A stretch of DNA of 64,000 bases from Phorcus lineatus (Eukaryota; Mollusca; Gastropoda; Trochida; Trochidae): NCBI GenBank assembly GCA_921293015.1, contig OV121085.1, forward strand, positions 13,603,731 through 13,667,730, written 5' to 3'. A program made the position numbers and the translations under genes. Of this stretch, positions 1 to 12,800 are shown one piece after another. The notes beneath the pieces were generated by a model. That model was not told where the DNA came from, did no database searches, and saw only the letters and a program-made list of their open reading frames with translations. Each line of letters starts with the position of its first letter. The stretch's first letter is position 1.

Positions 1-667
1 AGCCTATTCACAAATTTGATTCAATCATCATAAGATAGATATTATAGTTCCGTTGTTAAGGACTGTACAAGCGTCAACCGGGAGCCTCCAGAGTATCAGA
101 GTACTACGTATATATAAAATTGGCGATATGTGAGAAACATGAAAATGTCACCACTCCACTCAGGTCTGATAGTGCTTTTCATTGATAGACCTAATACATC
201 ACAATTTTGAAATTAACAATAAAAAGAAAGTTTTTTGTAACAATTTTATACTTCTCAATTACTACTTAGATACCAAAACAACTGCTGACCTATTTCACTG
301 AGGGAGGTAGATATAATTTTGTTCACGAGTGGCAGTCAAAATTTTTTCTCGCCTACATGTACGAGATTATATATATGTAATTTGTCAAGGGAAACACGTA
401 TTTCTATTTATTGTATGACTACTTGTAGTTTTATACAAAAATTGACCTCTTTTGAAGATATATTATACACCCTTCTGATTCAAAATTTCTAAATGGCGTC
501 ATGGTATTGTACTAACGCCAAGCAATTTGTCTTGACTTTATCGCTACCCAGCTACCCAGCAGAGTAACCAATGTTATTGCCACTGTAGCAATATAGTGGG
601 GGTATTTCACGGATAAAACAGAGTATCCTACTCTCAACGACGCAATTCAAATTTCGCAATATGACAC

Positions 668-789
668 GATTAGACCAGGAAGTATAGTCGTCTCAAATGC
701 ACTTTGTCCGCATTGTGTCATTGTGAAAAGAGCTGGTTAGGTAAATCGTGTCGACAGAGAAACATTCTTCTCGCGGGGAGATACTCACA
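668..789 (+). promoter_or_regulatory. Conserved 5' block of first exon 1 (promoter/5' UTR)
   Basis: This stretch is shared, with substitutions, by all six signal-peptide exons. Common landmarks are GACCAGGAAGT, CATTGTGAAA, GGTTAGGTAAA, a CGTCG-like element, GACATTCTTCT and GGAGATACTGACAATG. A further GATAAAACAGAGTAT-like box lies about 55 bp upstream, at 613. Conservation outside coding sequence suggests a 5' UTR plus core promoter; the transcription start cannot be placed from sequence. Confidence 0.6.
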
Positions 790-850
790 ATGCCTTTAAG
801 TTTACAGTTTGTGCTTGCCCTGATAGTTTATTTATGTCCTTGTGTTGCAG
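790..850 (+). CDS. First exon 1: signal peptide (receptor A)
   Basis: ATG at 790, 61 nt, donor GTAAGT at 851. It encodes MPLSLQFVLALIVYLCPCVA plus one nucleotide, so phase 1 matches the lectin exon at 9189. A hydrophobic core followed by small residues is a classic signal peptide. Chosen over the 4648 copy because only this one joins in frame. Confidence 0.8.
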
Positions 851-3800
851 GTAAGTTTTCTTTTTCTTCCCTAAGGGGATACTCTGAATATAGATTTATT
901 TCACGATACAGAATGTTGTTTATAGAATGTAGTGTAGAACTTAATAGTATACATTCATAAAATTGGTATGAGCAGTAGATATAGAATTTACCCACTCATG
1001 CGTGAACAGTTTAGATAATTACTATTTTTACCATATTAAACATTGTATCAAAAGGTGATTTGGCTTTTCAAGTGCGTATATTTTATGATGATCAGAATTT
1101 ACTTATAATAATTGTTGTTATCAAAATGTTATTCATACACTCTAGAAGTCATGTACATACAAGTTGAACAATTCTACAGCGATCTCGCCTTCACAACAGA
1201 TACTTCTTAAGAAATACCGTAGTGACATCTCTAAAGTCTATAAAATCAGAAGGCAATCAGGTTAAAGTAAAAAAAGACATCGTTTAAAGCCCATTCATTT
1301 CTTCCCTCTACGAAAAAAGCGCTTTAGAATACATCTAGTCACAGCATATTTCTTTTCAAAACTGATTGTAATGTTAAACGTGTAATGCAGTGTTAGATAT
1401 CGTACACCGTTATTACATTATGGGTATTAACATAATCTGTCACGTGGATGTGAAAATAAACCAAATATAACAGAGCTGGCGTGGCTGATGCAACTCCATG
1501 ACAGTAAGTTGCTTATGGACGTCTCATGGACATCCATATAAGCATCGTTTGTTTCAGATGTTTTCCGGCGAGCTTCGTGTAAGACTATGGTGACATATCA
1601 CAATGAGCTATGTACGTTGCCAATTGTTGAAGGAGTAAAAAGATAATGACCAAGGATAAGATTTTTTTTCATAAAGTATAGAATTATGCCCTGTTAAATA
1701 AGAACCAACGTAGGACTAAGACAGATTGATTGCAAGCTATTGTTTTTAAAGGGCATAAGACATCATTGGATACAAGTAGTGGTTAGATGTTTTGACGCCG
1801 TAGAAAATTACATTTAAATTTGCTGAAATTGAGCACATTGGTGCAATATATAGAATAGATATAGAACAAATCGTAACATAGAGGTGTATCGATAGTCATG
1901 ATCTGTTCTGAATAACCTTTTAATCATTCAAAAGTAACATTCTATACCTAATATCGATGATAAGTTATTACAATGATAACGTTTTTCTTTGTAAAATCTA
2001 CAAACTCTTGTTACATACTATATGAATGAAATTCAATCTTTCTTACCAAAGAAAGCAAATATGTCTTGGTTAACGTTGTTCGCGATACTGGTTTCGACCA
2101 AATATGTTCTTTGTTATATGTGACATTCTAATTGCTATAACGTTTGAAAGTAACTTTTAACCTATTTTCTCTAACTTGGTCAATAAATAGACTGAAGCAG
2201 TATCAACCTCTGCTACAAACACTCAAGTAAAGAATTTTTAAAAGTCTGCAACACAAGAGGCACTAATAGCATATTAGCCATGTCTTTAATTCTAAAGGAT
2301 GAAGGCCAAACAAAATAGCATAAAAATCACGGAGCGTCTCTTGAAAATTGCAGCAAGGATTCAGATTTTACCGAAAACTGCTCACCGTATCAAAATGTTC
2401 ATCATATTAAAGTACGGTTTATAGATGATATTGTTCTCTTAGCTACCTAAATTCCTTAACAGCATAACATAAAATATAATTTGTGGCAGATCAAATAATT
2501 TTCAAAGTTGGAATGGCTGGAGTCCGGTTAACTGTTGAGTGTCTTTCATTTGGCATGCAATTTAGAAAAAGTAATTTCACTGATGAGCCACTGCTGCCGC
2601 CAGTAATAACCTGTTAAAATAATGATGAAGGAAATATGCATGAGGGATTCCCATGTTGTACCCTTATTCGTGATAGCCCGTAAGGATTTCATCACAATTT
2701 CTTCGATTAATGTTCAAGTAAATCTGAACAAAAGCACTGAACGACAAAATAATGCCATCAGATAAAGCATTTAATATGAAAGATAGTTTAATCCACGATG
2801 GATAAATACAACTTATAAATAGCTACATTGTGTCTATCGTTATTTATAAATCTTGAAACATAATGTAGTTAGGTTTCTAAAGAACACGCTTTAAGAAAAA
2901 ATGTGGTTTTGGGATTTCCTTGATAGGCGAGAGAGGAGAGTGAAATATGAATTTTGGTTTGTTTTAAGATGTCCAATATCTATGAGCCGTCAATAGGCAT
3001 CAACAAGGTCAAAGAAGTTGCAATGTGTCAACAGCATCTTTTCTTTATGTTAAAGTCATATGTGATAAATGTTTGACTTAATTATCCAGCGAATTTATCA
3101 ACCCTTTTGTGTTTAATTAGGTTTGAAAATTTTATGGTCCATACTGTTAGAGTAACTTTGTGTATTCCTATTTACAAATCATAGACATTTACAATCAACT
3201 TTATCTGGCAGCGGTATTTGTTTTTTGACTCTGAAGAAAATTAAGTGACGTTCCTTTTGCCGTTGAGTATAGTACTTCTTAGACCAATGGGTTAACGTGT
3301 ACAACTGGGTTAAGTGTCAACATACACGTATAAATATCCAACACTTCGTTAGGCTTTGACTAATGTTTAAAATAATGTCTGAAATATATACAGTTTGTAA
3401 AATGAAACACGTTTCTTAATTCATTATTTTGTGATGTTGTTGTGCATCAGTAAAATCTAGACTTGCTGAAAGGGCGGCTAGCTGTATTAAAGGCTCCAAT
3501 TTAATAACAGTGTTTAAGCATTCGTATTTTAACTTAAGTTTAACTCATTGTATTGAATGCTTAACGAATTATTATAAACGATAGTGTTCTATATCAGGGT
3601 TAAACTTATACAAAGTGACAACCTTGAACAATTAAAAGTCCACTTAAAGTATCTATCAGCATTTATTTCAACTCATTTGTGAGATCTAATATAAATTCAA
3701 TTTATTTTTTCGGGACATTTATGAACACTTGTTATTTGTCATGTCCCATGTTTAACTGTCTGTATTTGATATTGCAAGTCTTTTATAAGGCTAGTCAAGA

Positions 3801-6800
3801 GTAAAATTTGATTATTAATATGAATAGATTCAAAAGTACTTTTGAAAATACTTTTGTATCGACTGAACAATGTCATGTATTTTCGACCACCAGGAGTCTC
3901 TATAAGTTTTGTGTCGCCATAGCATTGTTATACGAGGGACAATAAAATGTAAACAGGCCGCCGAAGTCGGATAGTGTTTATTTGACTGATACAACCTATT
4001 ACGTCAGAACTATTAAACCGATTCAGTGCTTAAAAATATGTCTCCTTTTTGCATCATGTCATTAAACTAAAATTAAAGATTATAAAAGCAATTATGTTAC
4101 AATTTTGATTGCTCAATGGATAAATAGAATAACCTGCTGATATAAATAGGGTGTCTCTTTTGAGGATAGCATGACTATCTCGTGCAGTGAGGAATAAAAG
4201 TCTGTTCTTGACAAGAGGCACAGTTTTAAACTGTTCTAGATCATGAAATGCAATTATCATTGTATTTGGCATAACTGGGAAAACAGACATTCTATTACTT
4301 GTGACACTAATTTAAAACTTACCTCCTTTTACGGGCGACTTAAAAAGTCTAGTGACGTCATAGCATTTTATTGATTACGAAACGCGAGTGGCAATAAAGT
4401 CTATAAACGGTAAAGCACTATCGCCAATGTGGTCACGTGACCGTATAGAGGGTTTCTTTCAATTCAAATAAAAGAGTATCTCACTCTAAGTCATGTAATA
4501 AAACGTTATGTGATATATCAACTGGTTACACCAGGGAGTATAGTCGTCTCACTTGTACCTTGCCCGCATTGTGTCACTGTGAAAGGAGATGGTTGGATAA
4601 ACAGCGTCGGCCGAGGAAGACATTACTCTCGCAAGGAGATACTGACGATGACTTTAAGTTTACAGTTTGTGATTGCCCTGATTGTTTCTTTTTTTGCCTT
4701 GTTTTGCAGGTAAGTTTTATCTTTTCTACCCTAAAGGGTTACTCGGTGTATAGATTTATATCACGACATCGAGCAGTATAATAAAGTATAGTGATTTAAG
4801 CAGATCATGTAGATTTGACTCATACGTGGGCATAACATACTCATAACGTTACCTCGTACAAATTGTATAAAATATATTTTGCTTTACTTTGAATGTTGGT
4901 ACATTTCAAAGTGATCAGAATTTAAAAACTTGTTGCTGCTGTCAAAATATCAAGTATACAGTAAATCGATTGATTCAGATGTTTTCCAGCGAATTTCGTG
5001 TAAAAATATGACGACAAATCATTTGAGTTATTTGCGTTGCCAATTCATTAAAAAGAGTAACCATAATGATGAAGGATAACAATTAATGAGTGAAGTATAA
5101 AAAATACCCCGTTAATACATGTAGGGCTAACCAAGGACTAGAAGCAAAATTACATGTCAAAATTAACCATTGGTGCTTTAAGTAGTTCGCTAGCTCTAGA
5201 TGGTATTACGTAGCAAGTTACACTAAGTTTCGAAGATATTGAGTACGTAAAAATTTAAATGAATCTGAAAATAGTTTTATCATCTACATTCATTTTTTTC
5301 CTGAATAACCTTGTGTCGTTAAAAAGCACTAACATAGACCTCAAGTTTAGAACAAAGGGAGTGGTAGCTGCCAGGTATCCAGCAAAATTAGTCAAGAAAA
5401 ACGTAAAACGTTTACAATAGGATTATCAAAGCATTTTCTAACAGTTAAAAACATGCTAACCTACTTACTTTATTCTATCATTTTATTTTGCTAAATAACT
5501 CGTTAACGAGAAACACTAGTAACGTGTTTTGAAACACACAGGCTGTGGCATGAAGAAATCTATACACAGAAAAATAGTTATCAGAAGGAGGTATTTCTAT
5601 CAAAATTCAAGCAAGCCATTTGACTTCATCACCTTAGTCAGGTGCTAACTGCTTTGCAACATCAAGAACTCATCAGATGATCAATCGCTTTACAAAACTA
5701 AAACTGAATATATCTAAAAACATTACACTTTTGAAAAACAGAAACGTAAAAGTGATGTCCCCCTCAACGGAATGTTATAACTAATGATATACCTCTGCCC
5801 AAGGCACTTATATTGCTAACGCCCTCTGCCCTGGGCAGTTATCTTAATAACGCCCTATCGGATTTTATATCCCTCTTCAAGTAACTGTGATTATTGGTTT
5901 TCATTTTAAGTCAAAGTATTTACTAACTTTAGGGAGTTCGCGTCAAATTCCTAAAACCAAAACCCTTGAGTTAATAATTTTGAAATTGGTGGTGGATACA
6001 AAAACTTATCATTATGAAGGCTGTCCATACCTTAATGAGTGTGTAATCATTAAATGAACGTTTTAATCCATCATTTCGTTTCGCTCTCACGAACAACTTA
6101 AAATGTGTTTCGTTAAAATGGCTGAATAATCCGCCGTGTTGGTTCCGGAAGTCTATTATATAGATTGTGCTATATAAAATGTTACGTGCTTACGAAGCGA
6201 AATATTCCTTTTCAGTTATATTGCATTTTATGGTGCTCTATTAATTGGTGTCAAGCTTTCACCCACTGTTAACTTTCATGATGTTTTGTTTCGTACCTTG
6301 ACTAAAAAAAACAGAAAAAAATTCGGGGTTATATGTTTTTATTTCCATAAAATATCACAAAATGGATTATATATATAATGTACTTTATATCACATAATAT
6401 GTTGTAATATTTATCACATTGTGGTTTCATATCAAATATATCAGTATAAATGCATTTTACAGATTCAATCACAAAAATTACATTTTTTCACAGAGCAGAT
6501 ATTGCACATTATATTTTTATAATATCAAAATTGACGCATTTTGATTATTTACAAACTCATTTATAGACATTAATATTTACACTTGTGTAAAAATCATAGA
6601 ATAAAGAGCTCACAAGGGTAGAAGCATATGTCTGAAGTCTTCATAAGTGCATAGCTACAGACATGTTGAATTAAAATGAACGTTAATCAAGTTACGATTA
6701 TCTATCATCTAGATTGTTATGTGAATTACTGATAATGTTCAGGTATATATTTAGGGTAACTTGATAATTCTTATTCAATTATAGCATCCGGACACAGGGT

Positions 6801-9800
6801 GAATATTAACTAGTTATTGACTAAAATATCTTATGATGAAAATTATTATTCACTGTCATTTATCCTTCGTCTTAATTTGATCTTAAAACAAGAATGGTAT
6901 TACTATGAAATATAACTAAATATAGATATAAATTATCGAACCATCATTGGGAACATATTGCTATGCTTAAAATTTATGTACGAGAAAGTGAAGTTCCTAT
7001 GAGAGATGGAGTTCAGTTACTTAAAGTCATAGTCTCATTTTTGCAAGGCAAATTGTAATAATTGCCGGACAAATAGTTCACTTCTCACAGAAATCTTTCC
7101 CCTGACGTTTGCATCAACTTTCAGAACTCTGCAGGCATTCTAGCCCTCAATAATGAAGTTCAAACTACCCTACCCTACCCGAATATTATGTATTTTTGCG
7201 ACCGTTAGTCCTTACCACGTCATTTTGCTAAGGCCCTGACGAAGAACACATAAAATTTCCCAGCTGAATATCCAATGAAAATAGCTAATAGGTTACGCTT
7301 TTTCAAATACAGAAATAACAAAAAGGTGGTAAACTCAGTGAAGAATGCATCTGTCATAAGTATCGGCGCTGCGATGACTAGATTTCCGGTGTTTCGTACT
7401 CGCGATAGGATTGCACTTGATTCGGTACCTCATCGGTCAGAAACGGCATACGCCAATAAGCTGCTTCATCCAAAATTGTAAAACGGGCATAAAAATTAAA
7501 ATCTTTGCAAATGCGAATGAAAATATTTGTGTTAGTGATCAGATTTTGTTCGTGAAGAATAATTAGTTCAGTTTAGTTGCCTTACAAAAATGAGACTATG
7601 ACTTTAATCATAATGTATTGAACGTTAGGGAATAAGTATGCATTAAAAGCTAGATGACTGTTTGTACATATGTACCCAGTTTAAAATCCCATATGCCTCG
7701 TTAATACGCATTCGTTCTGTGAAGCGTTTCAATTAGGAATACTTAAAACGTGAAAAAAAGAAAATAGTTATTAAATTACAGAATTGTCGTAGTGAAATGA
7801 ATGAAAGGCTATCGCAAATAGAAAAGCGTAAGCATGTCTACTCAAATCGTTCAAATATTAAACTGCAAATTATAAGAAGCATATGTGTCATTTTCAATAA
7901 TGTCTCACATGATAATATTGTTCCGTGTGAATTCAAGAAACGTTGGTGTAAGATGGAAACATGAGGTAGGGGGAAACATTGTACAATCGTTCATACATCT
8001 GAAAAGAGCATGCGTCAGAAAATGTAATGTTAATGACAAAATAGAACAACAAAACAACGATGTATTACAATGAACTTTACAGTGGCAACATATAAAGTCT
8101 ACACACATAAGATAACAAATGTGGTTGGCGAATGACATTTTCCGGATTGTAAAACGTAAAATATGTTTATACTGTCCTCAATCATCTTATTTAGAAGCAG
8201 CAAAATACGTAAAATATTGACATATATGTATGTACAGGGTTAAAATAATGCTTGTGGACGGTACAAAGATATATCATCAAAATATGTCACTGGAAAGGTT
8301 GACCAATGAAATCGTTAGAATTTATTATTTCCAAAAATATCTGATGAAGAGAAATTCGACTTACTCATATTACTGGCTTGATGCGTTCATCTTCCCGAAA
8401 AATATCCGAATAGGGGAAATGATTTTTTCAAGCGAGATTTAATAGTCGGATGCATGTCAATTTCTCGCGACTTGCACGTAAAATTACGACAATTGTCGTA
8501 AGTTCGATGTGACGTCACAACCGCGACCGAATCATTTTGTACAGGATCGAAGAGAGAGGTAGGTTGCTCGAGGCGAACTCCCTACTAACTGCCACTTTTG
8601 AAAAAATTACTCAAATGTTTAATCTGAAATGCCCTCGAACCAGTATACACATGTACTTTATAGACAAACATGCCAAACTCAACGATGATACCAGTATACA
8701 GCAACGGCTTATAGGATGACCCGGGTTAGACAGAAAATTAATTAAAAGAATTAATGTTTTTACCTGACACTTCTATGATAACTATTGGGAGCGGGTGGTT
8801 AATGAGTGAGCTTTGCTAACTAATTCTGTTGTTTGCTATTTAACAAAACATGAGAAGCTATCGATTATCAAATAGTTCAGCATTCTGAAGTATGTGTCGA
8901 CATCCTCACATTTGTCAAAGTGTGAATTTGTTGTCCATATATCTAACGATCAGTTTGTAGCAATTATTTAACCAATGATTTTACAATATTTGTCTGAGTT
9001 ACCCAGTTTTATAATATCATTATAATTTAGGACAGGACCATCTGCGTATCAACAGTGATTATCAACACAACGCCATTACCGTTGTCACATTTACCATAAC
9101 ATAAGGGACATGAAATATGTATGGTACATGGATCACTTGTAATTTCCTCATATTACAAGCATAACAAGATATTTTTTTATTTCAACAGAGTTAGAAAGCA
9201 AGGCTTGTTATGGGACACCTGGTCTACCATGTACAAACCACACCCTGAGATGCAGCAGTGGACATATAGCCATACAGGAAGCCTTCTACACGGACAGTAA
9301 AGCTTGTGGTAATGGGGTCTCTAACTGCGCTAATATCAGCCTCAGCATTATCCCACTCAATGGAACAAGATATAACTTCAATGTTACAGAGCTGGCGTCA
9401 CTGAATTCAGATTGTTTTTTACATGTAACTTGCAGTTACCAAGCACGACAGAGAAACAAAGTTATCCGGAGTTTTTCTGCGATTTTATATCAGTGCATAA
9501 ATGGTAGGTTAACTCGATTTTCATGGTAATATTTAAAGCTAGCATCTTAAATCAATGATCAAAAGAACATAACCACAATTAGAAAACATTTACGCAGGAT
9601 GATGTCGATAGGATACGATTAAAATTAACTTTATTTTAATAAATAAAAAAGAAAAAAAAGAAAGCAAGTATTATTTTGTAATAGAAAGAGTCACCTGAAA
9701 TAGAAGAGTATGGAAAAGTAACGGTAAAGTCTTTTTCTCTATGTTCTTCTTTAATAAATTAAATTTTTACCAATTACAATGTCACAAGGTCAATAATTAT

Positions 9801-12800
9801 TATGTCATTTGAATACGAATTGTATCCATACAGAGGCTATTTCAGTTATTTCGTCCCTAGTGAAATATTATTTGCGCAAGCACTTATAGAAAAACACCTT
9901 GAAGGGTCCGGTGATGGGGCAACCTGTCCTCTTTGAGACGTAGCTCAAGTTATCTCCTGCTTACCTTTGTTTTGATTCGAGCACTCTCTTGCCTACAACT
10001 TGAGGCTGTCATATTGGAGTCTCCCTTTCTCTAGGTTTTTATAGGAGCTTACAGAGATCGTCCTTTCTGTCTTTGGAAAGCATGTGTTGGTGCCTTTTCC
10101 TCCGATGTAAAAAATAGAAATGTGCCTTTTGCCTTTTGGATACGGTGCCTTTCACTAGAAGAAAGAACGCACGTTACTCCTGGATACATGTCGTGCACAT
10201 ATAATTTATCAGGTGAATTATGATGAAATATAGAATAATGTCTTTAATAGTTGAAATTTGAATTAAAAATCAAACTTAAAAATGACTTCATTTTCCGCAT
10301 TTGGTTTACACGGGGATATGATTCACTTACCATCGTAGACATAGGTTATCATAAACTACATAATCGAATCCCTCCGATCGCACCTCTCGTGATAATGAAA
10401 CAATACTTACAAACAATTTGATACCGTCAGTTTTAAATGCACCGTTGCACGTTTTTTATAGTTAAGAGGTCCCAGGAGAAGGATGAAAATGGTAACAATT
10501 ACAAAATAACAATAGTTTGTTAACATTTATAAGAGTTCTAAAACCAACGAACAATTTTCGAGTAAATTACAAATATCCATTTCTTTAACTCAAATTACAT
10601 GCTAAAATACATGGCAGTTTTTTTTTAAATTACGGATAATCGGATAATCGATTAAAGTAATTAGATGGTACAACAACCAGTCTGTAGAAACTTCTATTAA
10701 AAGAAGCAAATTATAACTATTTTAACATCCACGAGGCGTGTTACAATGCCTTTTATATGATGTCAATGTTCATCCAATTCAGATACATCTGAAGCAAATT
10801 ACACGTACACCAAAACAAGTATTTCAACGCATGCAACCACGGCACAGAATACTGAGAAACTTCCGTCTACTGATACTGCAAGTAAGTGTACCATAACATA
10901 CATATCAAATTTAGTTTACATGCAAGTTGTTTGAGAAAATGAATTAAATGATTCAATAATCAAAACATCGATTGCCCATCTTTGTAATTCAACGCTCATA
11001 TCAGTACTTGACGTTTCATTTCTAATTTTTCCGCATGTATTTGATAAAGGAAAACACAATTGCAATGTTTTTTTCTCTTTAGTTTGATATATGTACATAT
11101 AGATATATTTTGATAAATTTTAACAGTATGTGATATGTCAAAGCATTTCAAACAAGTCAGTCCTTAACACAAGATCTATATTTGTTTTCGCATTTAAATT
11201 GAAAAGTTATCTATTTATTATATAAGCTTGCATAACATGATAAAGACTTGGCTTTCCAAATTTGTGCTGACGATTTATTAATGTTTATAAAACTCGTGCT
11301 TAAAAAATAGATATGAGGACATTGAAGAAGCTAAGTGGATAAAAATACACTGATGTAACAGGGTGACTGTTTAGTTTCTTAATAATAAAATAAATAAATA
11401 GATGACAAACTCTGATCTTTGTTCAGCTGGTGCCATTGCTGGGGGAGTGATTGGTGTTCTCGTTGTCTGCGCTGTTGTGGCTGCTGTTCTTATATGGTTC
11501 AAGTTCCTGAGGTGAGGAAACTGTAAAGCAATGTCTTTGATAAACATAAAACATAAAGTATCAAAAGTTGAATTTTTTCGGAGATGTCAAACAGGTGAAA
11601 ACCTTGCTTCTGGAGTCCAAGAACGCATTAAGGGACGTATGTACTGAAAAGCAGTCTAGTCTTTGATATGTAGATGGAATATGTAAAACAGCACGGGAGG
11701 GAGATTTCAAAGACTGGTTTAAGAAGAAGAGGTATGATACAAATCTTGCTAATTATACTCTAACTTCATGGTATGAATATTTTAAAAATCTTTTAAATCC
11801 ATTGGTTTCTGCAAATCATCATCCATTTGATGAAACAGTGGAAAGTGTTTTGTCAAACCATGAATACAATGAGTGTGAAGAATGTCTTAATGTTGATATC
11901 CTATCAAAACCAATATTGAAAGATAAGATTGAAAGAGCGTTTAACCTTTTAAAAACAATACAATCCCATCTGAAGTTTATAAAAAAACTTCCTTTCTGAT
12001 TTCTTTTCTAGAACTTCTATACGTTGTGTATTAGATTCAGGAATCTTGCCAGAGATTTGGAATATAAGGATCAAAATCATTCTACATAAAAGAGGTAATG
12101 TTCAGAGTCCGATTGAGTCGCTCGAGTCCTTTTCAATGCTATAATATTTGATACATATTGATATCTAATAGCGTCGATAGTTTTATATGGTTCCAGACAT
12201 TTGGGCTATTTTGTGCGAGATAAGATAAAAAAGTGCAACGTTCTTTTTTTAAAGAAATATTTTGGTGTCAGTAAATTTGTGTCTCAACTCAACTATACTT
12301 TATGAGGCTGGAAGTTATGACTATGACTATGTATCAAATATTTCCAAAGATGTGTAAAATATTGGACCGGGCTACTCAACATGGAAACAAATCGCCATCC
12401 AAAGGCTTATATGATATGACGACGATTTTAGTATTAGTTGGGTGTCACATGTTCGTACTTTGTTAAATGAGAATGGTTTTTCATATGTACTGTGGTATAC
12501 CGTCTTTTATGCAATGTTTAAAACAACGGTGTAAAGATATTCAGTATCAAATAAAACATAGTAAATTTTGTTCGTCCTTGTATTTGCATTAATTCAAACT
12601 ATCAACTTAATGTACAGCAATATCGATATGATACAAATGGAAATACTGATCTATAGATGTGTAGAAAATGTAATTATAACGTTCACATTTTGTGAATCTA
12701 ACCATAGTATAATTTAAATGGAAAAATTGTGTTACAATGGTATTTTTGTCATACCTGTCCGATACGGGAAATATGCTAAAATCTTTAAAGAATGTTGAAT

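Noticed and set aside
1470-1484. ACAGAGCTGGCGT match to the lectin exon of A, as a relic lectin exon for unit 1
   Set aside because: Only about 13 bases match, with no cysteine pattern or splice sites around it.
11802-11999. Independent small gene in receptor A's intron
   Set aside because: The text continues in other frames into LINE reverse-transcriptase-like sequence; it is a retroposon remnant.
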